A stretch of 64,000 nucleotides of DNA. Source: Ricinus communis. Taxonomy: Eukaryota; Streptophyta; Magnoliopsida; Malpighiales; Euphorbiaceae. Positions 1 to 13,603 of the stretch are shown piece by piece (the stretch's first letter is position 1; every line of letters starts with the position of its first letter). The stretch lies in NCBI RefSeq assembly GCF_019578655.1, contig NC_063263.1, positions 9,299,001 to 9,363,000 on the forward strand. Reading direction: 5' to 3'. The notes under the pieces were generated by a model, which worked only from the letters and a program-made list of their open reading frames with translations, was not told the DNA's origin and searched no databases. A program made the position numbers and the translations under genes.

Positions 1-884
1 CCTTTTCAGCTGCTAGTTAGGAGCCAATTAACTGCCAGCTCAGCTGCTCAAAACTCTTTCCATGTGAAATTGCTTGAATAAAAGTTTACAGCTTCCAAAG
101 TACCTGATTTTTTGTCTAATTAACAAATCACTTTCTTGGCTTTTTGTCCACCAAATCCATATGCTTTTATAAACCAAAAGTCAGTCACACTTTTATATGA
201 AATTTTGATTAATTTAAACCAAAGATTCAGTAAATTTTTTACATATTATCCAATAAGTACTTTACTCAAAATTAATTATGGAATCAAAATTCACCATGGT
301 AAAAAGAAAATTATGGATAATTAGAATTTAGAACCAAATTGCTTGCGATGAAAGGAAGAAGAAGAAGATGATGTAGTGCAAGTAATAGCAGCTAGCTGTG
401 AACGCATCATGCATGTGATCGTTGGTGGGAATCCCATGATATATATAGCACGTGATTTATGGGACCCATATTAACGATCCCCCCTGTGATGTGAACTATT
501 GTGTGACATTGTCAGTAATCTCAACGACTTCATCAGTTAATTAACCAACTAATAACAATAGTACGAGATTTCCATGTTCCAATGTGTCTTAGGGATTTTC
601 TTTTTTAGTTTTTAAAATTTTCTTATATATATATTGATTTGGCTACTCCCTCGGGCGACCACGTCACCAGCAAAATCTATTTTAGTAATGTCAGACATTT
701 CTTTTTTAATTAGTGAAGATTATTCTTCTTAATTAACAATTTAATCTTGCTCTGTTATTCAACATTTGTTGTTTAAGTTAGCAAGCAGGAGACAGTCACG
801 ATTTAAAAAATAGCTCTCACATGCTTTCAGTTCTTAAAATTAAGGAAGTCTCTGCCAAATCAATGATTGATTGATCATTAATTT

Positions 885-921
<37 letters not shown>

Positions 922-3900
922 CAATTTTTTTAAATATGAATATTCTATTAATAAATATATCATAATATAAAATATAAAAATAAACATCAAACATCAAAAA
1001 ATACAAATAAAGAAATCTATTTGTAACAATCATCAATCGTGTTGACAGAGCAATAAATTGTAGTTCTGCCAGAATAACGCTCAACTCTATGACACTAAGT
1101 CACATATCGACTTTATAAATATTTTTTAATAAGCCCGATTATTTAAATATCGAATTTAATTTTTTTTTTCTCTTCACCATTCTCAGAGAAGAACCCAATA
1201 CTTCTATAACGAATGACCATAAAACCCTTATAAGAGAATTCAAAATTCTCATAATAGAAAACTATAAAACTCTTTAAAAATATTAATATTTATTTATTAA
1301 AATTAATTAATAATAAAAAAGAAGAAAAAAGAACCACCGTTGATGATCTGAAAATGACATGCGGTGGACTAAAAGATAAAAATTTGATAAAGATTAAAAA
1401 AAAAGAGGGGCGGCTAGGCTAGGATTTTCTAATTGTGTATAACAACTTAATCACTTATTAATATAGTGCATTGCGTCCAGCGAAAATATGAATAATAAGT
1501 ATCTCTTAACGCTTTGTATTAGACAATAAACAAGTGATAAAAAGTTAAAATCGCGTTAATCTAGTGATAAATTGACTAGGTTTCAAAATATTTCTTAAAG
1601 ATTATTGGACATTTACTATTTACAATGCCCCAATCAGCTATAATAATTCATTTTAGCCACTCTTTTTGTAAGTAGGTGTATTTTATGGATACTACATAAA
1701 AGAATTTCAATTATTAAATTAACATGCAATATCAATTTAAACTGTATTGTCAAAAAGATTTGAGTGCTTCTAATAAGGTGCTAGAAGAAGAAGAAGAGAT
1801 AAATAGGCAGCTACTTAGATGTTGAACAAAATAATTAAGAGGGGAATTATCAAAAGAAATTCAACCAAATCCTAAAAGGGTATTTCGAACTACATTCTAA
1901 ATATATATATATATATATAGTTTTAAATTACAGATAGGAAAAGAGATTCAACCAGACGAATTGTAGGTGCTTTTATCTGAATAATTTTTAATTGATACTT
2001 ACAGAATTTAATTTTTCATTTGCAATATTCTCTTAACCAATGTAAAAAAAAAAAAATTTAACTAATAACCACTAATTAAGGTTCACTATTTTACCTCATG
2101 TTATATTAATCATTAATTACTTCTAATGATTAGAAATACAAGTAAAATTGGCCTTTCTTGGGTAGGCATATGTCCATGATTACTATGACATAGATTCTCA
2201 TGTTTCAACATATATAAAAACCATCTTAATGCATGGCAAAAATCATGCTGAAAAAGTTCCCTTTTTCCTCTGATTAGAAAGAAAACTCCCAAAAAAGGAT
2301 CACAAACTTGACAAGCAAGTTGTGCTTTAATTTGGGGACATGGCATCATTTTCTTGCAGTATTTAACTTTATTTCTAGATTCAAAAAGGAAAAGGAAAGA
2401 GACTGTGTTCTTATTTTAATTTTCTCTCTTAAATATTATGTTATTCTTGACTTTAGCAAACAAAGAAAGAAGAAAGTGATGCACGATTAACAGTTCATAG
2501 TTTATATTAATTTGATTCACAATCCATTTGTAAGTAACATAAATCTTATACATCTCAAATCACATTATTACATCAAATAATTATTTAAAAAATATTGAGA
2601 CACATATTATATTTAATTGAATTAAAACCAACCACAAAGATGATTATTTTAAAGGGCAAACTAATAACCTGCATAATAAGAAGCTACAGACAAACATTCT
2701 TTCGTTCCTCATGGCCACTGAATCTTCAATGAAGGAAAAGAAGAGAAGAAAATAAAAAAAGGAACTGCTTAGCAATGAAGCAGAATATTGTAGCAAGTAT
2801 CCAAAATAGGGCAAAGTCATGGGTTGCATACAGCTGTGTGTTAGTAAGCCATTTTTATTGCAGCATTTTAGGGCCTGCATCATTTTCTTTTTTTTTGCTT
2901 TTTCATACAACAAGCAACTTGGTTGGTTCTTGATTTGTGACACTTGGATCTTTAATGTGATTTCTTGTATTTTAATCCTCAAATAACTCTCCAACTCTCT
3001 TAATGGAATAAGAACCAAATTATACCCATCAATCCACATAGTTATACTTAAATATATAAATTATTATTTATATATAAAGACAATCATATAGAGATATTGG
3101 ATGGTTCAATATTATTATACAAATTGTTGGATTCAAGACTCGATCCTCTCTTTTAATATTGGGTTGAGAATTCATCCCCTAAGTGTGACTCACTTTACAT
3201 CAAGAAATGGACTACTTTAGCTACAATGAATGTGTGATTGTCAAGAAACAAATTTCAAACTAATAAGAAATTCTATTTCATATATGCTTGCATGGACAAG
3301 ACCAAGTACCATTCGCCCAAGAAACCAACAGCCGAAGAGACGATTGCTTGCTGCTAGTGAGTAACATCTATCGTATGATATACTCCTTTTCTCAATCATT
3401 ATCTAATTAATTCCATAAAACAAACAACACATCCTACTACTTGAAATGAAATATTCAACTTTTAACCCAAGTCTAAATAGATTATTATTATTTTTTTATT
3501 TAGTGATCTAGAATAATTTAAAATATATATCGAACAAGAATTTTACAAGTGATAAAATATTATTTTTAAGAATTTTAATATAAATATAAATTATTATTAT
3601 TTTTTAAACAATACACTTATTAATCTGTCGATTAATTTTTTTTTTTTAAAAACCAGACTCTTTATACGCTTTGATTAGCTAAAATACTATCCACATAAAT
3701 AAAATCTTGGTAGATAAAATAATAAAGCAATTTTTAATTTTACCAGAAATTTAATCAGAAAGCTTGTCAACTTGTTTAACGGGCGACTACATATTTTTGT
3801 CTTTCTTATCTCTAAAATTTAGGAGCAGAATTTGATATTTTTCATGGATAATCTAATCTTGCACAATTCATTTTTGTAGGACATGATGTTACTACACAAT

Positions 3901-5100
3901 TCTACAAAAATCAATCATAATTTATTATTATTATTATTTTTTTTATAAAATTCCATTTCTCTTCATATTCATAATAATTCATCCTTGTATTAATTTTAGA
4001 GTCAAATTCACATCTAAAAGAAAAACAAACTTGTTTTCTTTTTGACTAAAGAACTCAATAACATACTTAACGCAAATGATCACATTTTAATCATCATTGA
4101 GAACAGTCAACTAAATTAGGTTCCGGTAACTAATGATGTTATGTAACATACCCAATTTCTGAACAAGAAAACCTATCCTTAATTAGTTCGAGGAGACAAC
4201 ATTTTTAAGTACAAAATTATAACTTAAAATGTGCAAAACCACTAAAAATAGGAAAACACAGAAGACAGTGCATTGTGCAAATTTTATTTGTCCACAAATT
4301 TTTCAGTAAAATGCTTGAAAAGTGGATTCTTTGTTGTTAGCCATAGTTACAATTTCTTTTGAAAATTTTTTTTAACCTAATCCACTTGAACTGTTTGGTT
4401 TCCCGCGGTTTGTTCCCTAAGATGCTTAGTAGATAAAAGAGAATTCTTATCCATTAATTGTGGCTTATATTCAACGAATTAAAGTATTTATAAATTATTT
4501 CAAATTTATTATAATTAATGAATTGATACAAATATATAAATAATATTTATAAAATTTAAAATATATTATTTTATTTTAAAAAATATAAAAATATTTCGAA
4601 TATACAAGGAGAGGATAACCCTGTCATTCCCTTAAGTTTGTTTTTTTATTCTTTTCACAGCGAAACTGTTTGGTGTTCCAAACTGGGTGTTAGACAAATC
4701 ATGCACAGCAGATAAGTGTCTTTATTTTGGGTTCACCCAAAAATACCCTCACTATTCTTGTCAAATAAACCTCTGACTATTAGGGGTCGACAGGGGTGTT
4801 ATAGTAAATTCAGTGATCCCTTAACTGTTGATATTAATTCTAATTAATCGTAAAAGAGCAACAAAACGGCGCGCAAATTATTTAATAATAGGATTGGAGG
4901 GAGAGGGAATAAATCCTACGTAGCAATACGTTCTCTCTCTAAAAAAAAAAAAAAAAGAGAGAAAAAGAAAAAGAAAGGAAAAGGAAAAGGAAAAGTTAAT
5001 TCTCTTTCTCTCTCTAAAAGCAGAGCTTTTTATAAATTTTCCTCCTTCTTGCTTTTGAGCTTCCTTGAGCCAATCTGGAGATTCTTGATTGACCATTCAC
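1..5100. other. AT-rich intergenic region, no gene seen
   Basis: No reading frame here has protein-like composition or a recognisable domain. The longest, 131 codons on the minus strand at 2644-3039, is low-complexity and lysine- or leucine/serine-rich without a family signature. The stretch holds (TA)n tracts near 888-920 and 1902-1920 and many homopolymer runs. A purine-rich AG/AAAAGG tract at about 4938-4995 lies just before the leader of the IST1-like gene. It may include the promoter of that gene and the 3' end of an unseen gene to the left. Confidence 0.6.
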
Positions 5101-5118
5101 CTCTCTTTTTCTCTCTGT

Positions 5119-5168
5119 TATAAATGCCATTCTCTCTCTACTTCCCTCTCTGTGTCTTGTTTTATAAA
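5119..5168 (+). promoter_or_regulatory. Candidate TATA boxes and CT-rich leader of the IST1-like gene
   Basis: TATAAAT at 5119-5125 and TATAAA at 5163-5168 sit within CT-rich sequence (CTCTCT tracts 5100-5160), a common plant core-promoter and 5' leader composition, about 350-400 bp before the start codon at 5519. A seven-codon upstream reading frame (ATG at 5306, stop by 5329) lies in the leader unless it is spliced out. The choice between the two boxes cannot be made from sequence. Confidence 0.4.
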
Positions 5169-5518
5169 CCTCCATTCTCTAGAGCTTCTTGTTGCTAATT
5201 TTAGAAGCCATTTTTGGAGTTCTTTTCAATAATTATTCGCTTAATTTTCTTTTTCTTTTCCAATTTAACGTCTTTCTATTGTTTCTTTGCTTCTTCGATT
5301 TAGTAATGCAGATTCTTGGTGTTTCTTGATCCCTCATTTTCTTGCTTTCTTGCTATTCATTACCTTACCTTGTCATCCTTATATAAAGGAAGCTCAAGAC
5401 ACAGAAAGAAGAAAAAGAAACAAAAGGAACCAACCATCTTCTATTTTATTTCTCCCGAGTTTTTTCTTTTTTGTGATTGACTAAAAAGTTTCAGAAGATC
5501 AAAATAAGAAAAAAGGGA

Positions 5519-7922
5519 ATGTTAGACGGATTGTTGAAATCGAAATACCACACGAAATGGTACTTTACAGAATCTGAATTATGATGTTCTTGTTTTCTCT
5601 TCCATTTCCTTGTTCATGCTGCTCTGCTCTGTTTTTTCTGTTCTTGATTCTTTTCTTTTATGGATATAGCAAGTCGCTGGTGAAGATGACAAAGACAAGA
5701 CTGGAAGTGTTAAAGAAGAAGAAGTGCTCCGTTGCAAAGTTCTTGAAGAATGATATGGCTGATCTTCTCAGGAACGGTCTTGATTATAATGCCTATTGCC
5801 GGGTTAGTTTCTTTTTTTTTTTTCCACTTCTTTTTTCTTTCTTTTATTCATAAAGATTTCTCAAGCAATCAGTTTTACATCCTTTTCTTCCCTGATGGGT
5901 AGTTTACAGTTTGTATGTCGTTTAAGCTTTTCTTTTATTTGGATATGGAACCTTGCTATCGTCCGTTTCTTAATAACATAAACATGGAATGCTTGCAAGT
6001 TTTTTATGGTCTTCTTCATGGTCTCTATTGCATCTTGTGGGACCCAATTTTCTATTTGCTGCCATTGATTTGCATGTGTGCTTCCTACTCGTGACATGTT
6101 ATCTGTCTTGTTCATACCTGTTTTTGCCTTCTAATCAACACACCCGATTTTCTATTTCTTAGATTTCTTCATTTTTATGTTAATATATTTATCTTCTTGG
6201 GATGGTGATGCAGGCTGAAGGGCTTCTAGTTGAGCAAAAGATGATAGCTTGTTACAATTTCACAGAGCAGTTTTGTGGATGTATCGCAAGCAATCTTACA
6301 ACCATGAATAAACAAAGGTTTGCTGCTATATAGTTCTCAGTAAATATTTTGGTGTTGCATTTGCAACCTGAAATTTTGCTACATTAGCTGAAGCTTTAGT
6401 CACAGATGAAAAGCTGGATGCTTTAATTAGTACATAATTCTTACATGCAACTTTTTTAAAATCGACGATTACTCCTAATCTCTGCTGCATCTTACTTTTA
6501 ATTCTCGAAGCAGGGAATGCCCTGAGGAATGCAGAGAAGCTGTTCAATCTCTAATATATGCAGCAGCAAGGATTGCCGAATTTCCTGAGCTAAGAGATCT
6601 CCGAACTCTATTCAATGAAAGATATGGGAATTGCCTGGAATGTTTCCTCAATAAAGAGGTGAAATAGATAAATTTATAGTTAAGCTAGTTTCATGCTATT
6701 GAGATTGTACTGTTATTTAATTCTGATATAGCAAATTGCTGCTATATATGTAGTTTGCTGAGACATTGAAGCCAACACCAGCCACAAAGGAGATGAAACT
6801 TCAGTTGATGCATGACATAGCAGCAGAGTTCAATATAGAATGGAACTCCAAGCCTTTGGAACAGAAACTTTTCAGACCACCCAGTGCTCTAGATGTAAGT
6901 CTCCTGCAGATGCCTTAATGTTTTCTGCATTTGAACATTCTCTTTCTCCGATCATCATAACCAAGAAAAGAAAAAATCTGCAGGACCAACATAGACATGA
7001 TGAATGTTTAAGCAATACTGATAATGCAGCTGGATACAAATGGAAGAAAGACAAGGATGATGATGATGATGATTCGCCGCCAAAAAAAATTAGAAGTGAA
7101 CTCGCATCTCATGGGAGGAAGAATGGCATTGATGAGAAATATAATCTACCAAACAGCAGTGAAGATGAGGTGATTTCGGTTGGCAGGAGAGATAGCACTG
7201 ACCTCGATAGTCTACACGCTAGTTCAAGTTCAGTAGGAAGTGTTTCGGAAGATGAAATTGATAACAAGAAGCCTTTTTACTACAGATTCATTCCTCCACC
7301 TTATATTAGAACAAAAGGTATAACAGATGAAAGCAAGATTGAACATCCCTCGAAACCAAATGGCAACGTTGTCACAGAAGAAGCTACTCGCCGAGATGAT
7401 TTTGGTAAGGAAGCTAAGCCGAAACCAAAGTCAGTCCGACGGAGACTAATGAAGTCACCTCAGGATAATACTGGCAGTATCGAGAGGCCACTGAAGCCAC
7501 CACCAGGCCGCGAAAAGTTTCTCGGTTATGGTGGTGATGGATGGCTTGGGAAGATTAATCCAAGTGCAGTGAAAAGAGAAGGGGCTAGATCAGGTTCAAG
7601 ATTTGCTCAAGCAGATGACAATGGCGATCAAAGGGATGAAGAGGAAAAGATGCTTGATGGACTTCTGATGGATTACTGTAAGGACAAACCGATACCAAAT
7701 GTGAGGCATCTTGCATTGCAAACAAGCGATGATAGAAATGTAAAATCTGAGTTAGCTCTTCCTCCTGGCAGAGAAGCAGAACAAGCAACACCAAAGAAGG
7801 CAACAAAAATGCATGCTCGAGCAGCTTCATTGCAGCCAGAGATAGCGAGCAGACATGTGCACCCTAAGCTGCCTGATTGTGATGATTTAGCAGCTCGTAT
7901 TGCTGCTCTTAAGGGGAGATAA
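5519..7922 (+). CDS. IST1-like protein (ESCRT-III associated regulator of Vps4)
   Basis: Six exons join in frame: 5519-5559, 5670-5802, 6214-6317, 6514-6658, 6754-6894 and 6984-7922, all GT-AG, giving 500 aa. Residues 1 to about 185 form the IST1/DUF292 domain: MLDGLLKSK start, basic helix with KTRLEVLKKKK, then DLLRNGLDYNAYCRAEGLLVE, ending near the SALD motif. IST1 proteins bind ESCRT-III CHMP1 and the AAA-ATPase Vps4 to control multivesicular-body sorting in the cytosol and on endosomes. The remaining 310 residues are a charged, low-complexity tail with an acidic run (DDDDD) and many Lys/Pro. The last 13 residues, DDLAARIAALKGR, fit the MIT-interacting motif MIM1 known from human IST1. A reading frame open through intron 5 makes a wrong ATG at 6840 look like a start; the exon 1 start is chosen because it restores the family N-terminus. 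Which of the several plant IST1-like paralogues this is cannot be said. Confidence 0.9.
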
Positions 7923-8735
7923 AAAAAAAGAAAAGGAAGATTATGATAATAGGGTATCAGAGCTTGCTTAACATTCTTTAGTATTCCTTAAAAAAAAAAA
8001 AAAAGGAAAAACAAAAAAAGAGAAAAAATTGAAAAGGTAAGTAATTAGTAGTGTTCTTATAGTTATCTGATTGATTAATGGTACAGATGCTATACTTGTT
8101 CACAGCTATTATATTAATTCAGACTCAGATTCAGATTGTCTTCTTTATGTTGGAATTTGTTTAGTTATTCTGATTGTCTAATTCTTCCATCAGTCTACAA
8201 AGAATTTGTCCACCAAATGCTATCTAATTTGAACTGGTGCATCAGTCCAGAATGAAAAGAAACCAACAGATTTGTTAATGTCCACCATCTGATCTGATCT
8301 GAACCGAATGAATGCAATAGTTTTTCTTTTATCCCCTCAGCAATTTCCCAGCTAAAAAAAAAAAGCTAATGTTTTACTTTTCTGAAATGTGTATAAAAAA
8401 TCCAAGAATATTGTTCTGCCAGAGAGTTCCATTTAAAATGCCTAATCACTTGCAACATGACAGCTAAACATGTGACAATGGACCATTTATATGTGAAGCC
8501 AAGTACCTTACAAATCAAATTTTTAATATTTCTAAATGACAGCATTACAAACTGGGAAACTCTCCAAAAGGAAAAAAAAAAAAAGGAAAAGGAATATACC
8601 CATCAAAACGCAGCGCATTGTTTTTATCATCATCTTCCACAAACAGAAGTGAAAAAAAGCTTATGCCTTTTTGGGTATAGTGGAGAAGCTTAGCTAATTG
8701 AATGACAAGGAGAAACATTGCAAATATCGAGGCCA
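7923..8735. other. Intergenic: 3' end of the IST1-like gene and METTL22-like promoter
   Basis: An 800-bp spacer between two genes on the same strand. The first 70 bp hold poly-A runs after the stop codon. A CT-containing AT-rich stretch follows and no further coding signal is seen. A short in-frame stop (TGA at 8703) lies upstream of the next gene's start, which limits its N-terminus. Confidence 0.5.
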
Positions 8736-11700
8736 ATGGGAAGCCCATATTCAGGTGATAGCGAGGAAGATCAGGTGATGAGCGAAATCCACCTTGGCTG
8801 CCCACCTAACTCATCTGGACCTCACACTTCCAATTTCACAATCTCCATTCCGCCTGGTAAAGAATCAAGCTTCCTCTCTAGACTATTCCCATGTGGGTTT
8901 TGTTTGAAATGGAGTTTTTTGCTTTGAAATTTCAGTTTTTCGTAGGATTAGTGAAGAGTAATGTTTAACTTATCTTTTTGATTATTTAGATGTTGATCAC
9001 GGTAGATGTAAGGATTTTTTTAAAGATGAAGAAGTAACTACGCGTGACCAAATGCTTTGTGTGGATGAAGATGGTGATCTTGTCCTAACTAGGCGCAGCA
9101 GTAAGTACTAATTATTTGCTTTCCCTTTCATTTATGACTTAAAACTAGCATATAAAGCCTGTGTTTTATTTTAAATTATATGGGGATTTTTATTTTGGAG
9201 CTTATAAGAATTAGGATTGCTCAATTGTTAATTGCTTAATGATTGTGTTTGTTATATACTTTGACTATTCATAGCATTTTGAGCAAGAGGAAGTGTTTTG
9301 TGCTTCATAATCTTTGTTAGCTTGCACCAGTAGTAACTTACTGCACCCTGTTGTGTTTCCAGCATTTTAACTGGTGATAATGAATATGCAATCACAAGAA
9401 CTGTACTTTCTCCTATCTCAAGCTTGTATTTTTATTGATTCAGTTGACTCATGGGAGAACTTTTTGTCTCAAATGTGCAGAGTCTCCAACTCGTAGTTTT
9501 AGTGTAACCATCCAGCATAATATCACGTCATCAATTCCGAGTGTGGGATTGCAGGTGATAGCTGGTTTCCAAATGTTGTTTTCTTTACTTGCCTGATGAT
9601 GATATTTGACATCTTTTTCTTCTGTCAGGTTTGGAAGGCAGAACTGGTATTATCTGATTTTGTGTTGCATAAGATGTTCACTTCATCTGAATTTGATGGG
9701 ATTAGTTTATTAGAACTTGGTGCTGGAACTGGTATGTCGATCTCTAGTCCCATTGTTGGCTCTCACTATACTAGAAGCTCTCAGCCTGAATCACAAGACT
9801 TTCTGTATGACAGGATACTTTTTCACTGTCTTTCCCAGGGCTAGTGGGTATGTTGCTTGCACATGTTGCTAAAGTGGTATTCCTAACAGGTATGGCATTT
9901 GTGAAGTTACAAGTTGAGCCTTCTTTCTTTAGCTTTTTATTCTTTTATATGTTTAATCATCTAAGGATATCATTCCTTTTCAGAGCATGATTTTTTATAA
10001 TTTACATCTTGCTATCGGATTTAGTTGCTTTATATGCTAATCAATTGTTTTAAAATGTTAATATCAAAATATTGATCACTGTAACCTCATTAAAGTTTTA
10101 TACTGATGTTACGATGAATCAAACATTGTGTGTTTTCTTCTGGATTCTCGGTTTAGTTAGTTTTTGGATTTGTTCCTTAGTGAACCACACCTCAAAAGCT
10201 AGCCATTAAGGTGGGAGAGCTCGATTTTGTATTAATCCCTCACTAAAATCAAATACCTACAGTTTAGGATCCAAGTCCATACCTTACTAACAAGGATTTA
10301 ACAACCTACCATGGTCCATAGTCCCAACATCCACATAGGATGGCTTTGTGCTAGAAGAATTTGCAGTAGTTAATTCTAGCACTGGATGAACACTACAATA
10401 CCGGTGTCACCACCCTAGCCCCGTTCATATGCTAGTACGAGGCATTGCTTACAATTACTCAGTAGCCCGAATGTCAAACTCTGAACTAGAGTGATATTTA
10501 GACGAATATATAATGCTGACCAGAAATAGTGAGTCTGTTATAACATTCACTCAATTACAAGGTCATTGTCCATACCAGTGTTGTCCATTTGGAGAAATCT
10601 CTTGTAACTTGTTTGATTTTATCAAATTTCTGATCAATGTGAATTTATGCTATTGAATTTTTGCATTTCAAATATCACCATGAAGAAATAAAAAGTATGT
10701 AGTGGAAAATGATGATTAGTTTAATGAGTGTGGATGCAAGGGTTAGTGCCTTCTTTAGATGCTGAGAATTTCGAGGACAGTTGCATTGGTGTGGAACAGG
10801 GGGTTTAAGATAATTTTGTTCATGTCTCAAACAAGCCTTTTGTGATTAATGACAGACCGTGGTGATGAAATCCTTGAAAACTGTGCAAGGAATGTTCAGC
10901 TCAATTCTGAAGTGTTAAACTGTCGAAGTGCAATTCATGTACGTGAACTTGATTGGATGAATTCCTGGCCACCTATAGAACATTGTGGAAATTTGGCAGG
11001 TCCTATGAGGTAAAATATTTAATTAATTTTCATTTGAACAAGCACTTCAAATTTATTTAGGCTTCTCACAGGATATCCAATTTCAATTTCTTAAAATTTG
11101 GTTTATTCGGAAATTTAAAGAGAACTATCTCATTTCCTTGTAAAAAATGAGTTGAGTGTTTTTGCTAATGTTCCTTAAACTGAACAGAAGGAATTTGCTT
11201 CAAACATTGTAGTTTGGTCTGGGAAGAAAGAGTGTGCTACTCGTCTTAGTGATATTGACTGCTGAGGAATGGTCCCCTTTCCTAAAGAATGTTGTTCCAT
11301 TCATTTACAGTTAAGATTAAAAAAAAAAAAAAATTGTTTACAGAGTACTAAAGGTAAATAAACTTTTAATAGGAAGTTCAGAGTAAAGGGAGATTAACTC
11401 AGACTGAGAAACTTTGTGAGAGAATGGAGAGAGGTAGTTGCTGAAGTTTACCACTTCTATCAATTATGGGATGTTAGAGGTGCTAGAAATAGGATTGAAA
11501 GAACATCCCCAAAAAAAGCTTAGTTGGGATCTGAGAGGTTCATGTAGAGAGAATAAATGGAGGAAAGTTGCAGTAAGCAGTAAGATTCTGGGTACTGAAA
11601 GGGTAAGAATTGAAATTGTGATACCTATCCAATACATAGTGCAAAGCTCGGTGACCACTGAGACAATTTATCTGCATTTTTTTTTCTTTTGTTCTTTTGC

Positions 11701-12770
11701 TTGGTCCTGTATTTTGTTGTACAAGGATGTCTTATCATCCATATTGTATTCTCCTTCTTTTTCTTTCTTCTTTATTTTAGAATTTAAATATTAATGATGA
11801 AAATTAACATTTTCATAAGTGTGATCTCCAGGTATTCTTGGATTCCTGCAGAAATTGAAGAGGCCCAGGGAGTTTCTTTGCTTCTGGCTGCTGATGTGAT
11901 ATACAGTGATGATCTTACTGATGCTCTTTTCAGTATTCTAGGGACACTAATGCCATTGGGTTCAGAAAAGGTACGTGTCAACTATATTAAATAGCCAGCA
12001 GTAAGTAATAGCATTTATGAAAATTTGAAGAATGCTTTCCTGCTTGATACATACCAAACAATAATGATTCTAGATTTAAAAAGGTTTCATATTTAACAAA
12101 GTTGAAAATGCTCTATTGGATCCTTGTATTTAGGCATGAGGATCCATGTTCATTGCCATTATATAATTCACTAGCTAAAAGAAGGGATTTAAAATAATAG
12201 CATTGAAATTGGGGTTCTTTCATGTCAATATCATGAAGCAAACTAGCATCTGTTGCTACTAGGATTAAAACCAGTGTTAATAAATCCCCAGAGTTCATAT
12301 TCTGCCGCCTGTTCTGATTCAATTGTTATTGTGTCTAATCATCCTATCATGGTTCTGTAAGAATTTGTGAAGCCCTACATATTATAAGAAAATAAGTGAG
12401 TTATGTTTCTGTCTTTAGGTTTTATACTTGGCACTGGAAAAGCGTTACAACTTCAGTCTTGATGATCTTGATGTTGTTGCAAATGGTTATAAACATTTCC
12501 TGAGTTATCTTAAGGAGGAAGGTAAATGTCTTTCATATTCTCTTCATAATTCCCGTGCCCTATCCTATGTTAACCTTATCATCTACGACAATGAATGGTG
12601 CAGAATATGAGGAACTTGAATATGGATCCTCCCCTTGTTTTGTTGGCAAGCGTATAGATCTTTCATTAATTCCACAATATGTGAGAGGGTACGACAGAGG
12701 AAATGATGTTGAGCTCTGGCAGATCAAGTTTGGAGGAAGAAAACCTGAGCTGAAAGATTCCTGTGAATGA
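8736..12770 (+). CDS. METTL22-like protein methyltransferase
   Basis: Nine exons join in frame: 8736-8856, 8990-9100, 9481-9554, 9629-9731, 9839-9889, 10856-11009, 11832-11970, 12419-12521 and 12604-12770, giving 340 aa. It is a class I (seven beta-strand) SAM-dependent methyltransferase of the METTL21/METTL22 lysine-methyltransferase group. Motif [10 protein letters not shown] is at residues 129-137, followed by [17 protein letters not shown] and [15 protein letters not shown]. The family's post-motif II D-x-x-Y appears as [12 protein letters not shown] (D226, Y229). The C-terminus [11 protein letters not shown] and [16 protein letters not shown] closes the fold. Human METTL22 methylates Kin17; the plant substrate is unknown. 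The start at 8736 is the first ATG after an in-frame stop at 8703; ATG 8778 is an alternative. Intron 5 (966 bp) and intron 6 (822 bp) are much longer than the rest. Confidence 0.88.
10180..10560. repeat. Probable transposable-element remnant in METTL22-like intron 5
   Basis: The middle of the large intron differs in composition from its AT-rich flanks. It is GC-richer, contains a CACACCTCAAAAGCTAGCC stretch resembling termini of dispersed non-autonomous plant elements, and has stop codons in every frame. No clear terminal repeats or target-site duplication were found, so limits and class are uncertain. Confidence 0.3.
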
Positions 12771-13594
12771 GTTCTCAGTTCAAATCTATTTGGTTAACAG
12801 TAAAAAGTTCACATGGCTAGCTGCATACTTTTCTTGGAAAAGGAAAGAAAGAAAAAATGAAAAATGTACTTTTCGGTGTTTTCTTCCTTTTGGCTTGGTT
12901 TGAATATATGTGATCTTCATGGTCATTAATATCAAACTGTTCAACTCATTTGCAACGCTCTTTCAGGTATGGCCGTTGCATGATTGAGACACTTCTTTAT
13001 GTACTGGCAGACTGACACGATCAATTCTTTCCTGCTGGAACCTTTTGATTTCTTAGATAAGAAGTCCAGAATCAAAACTTGAAAACACTTGTTTTGGCAA
13101 TGGCTTACCTTTCCATACTTATGAAGCATGCAGCTCAATTGGTATAAATCGAGAAACAAATAATGTTGAACGCCTTTTCTCTTCTTTTCTTTTCTTTTTT
13201 AATCTATTCTTTAGCTAGTTGAGTGTATAAAATATATAGTCATCTGTCACAAGATAAAAATTTTGGATTTTTGCTTGAAGAATTTCAAAAATTATTCTCC
13301 TCAATAAGAATTGTAAATAAAATTACGTGTGAAAAACATAATTTAATTTTTCTAAATATTTCATACTCATACTTTAGTATAACTTGTTTTAATTGAAAGC
13401 TTGGTGAATTATAAGTTACATAATATGAGATAGTCATTTCTTTTTACATAATATAGAGTAGTCATTTTTTATCATTTATTATGAAGATGATAGATTATTA
13501 CCAATATTGATAAATAGTGATAATAAAATTTCAACTTAATACTTTTTAAATTCTTACAAGTGATTCTTGTATTTGTATTTTTTTCATAGTTAGT
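12771..13594. other. Intergenic sequence after the METTL22-like gene
   Basis: 3' flank with pyrimidine-rich and A-rich runs; no coding frame, RNA gene or clear repeat seen. Confidence 0.5.
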
Positions 13595-13603
13595 TTCAGC
13601 AAT

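Noticed and set aside
2644..3039. 131-codon frame on the minus strand
   Set aside because: Low-complexity composition, no domain, no promoter or homologous motif; likely chance in AT-rich DNA.
6840..6983. ATG at 6840 as the start of a separate 360-aa protein
   Set aside because: This frame reads an IST1 exon out of frame and then intron 5; the spliced model from 5519 restores the whole IST1 domain and enters the same frame at 6984.
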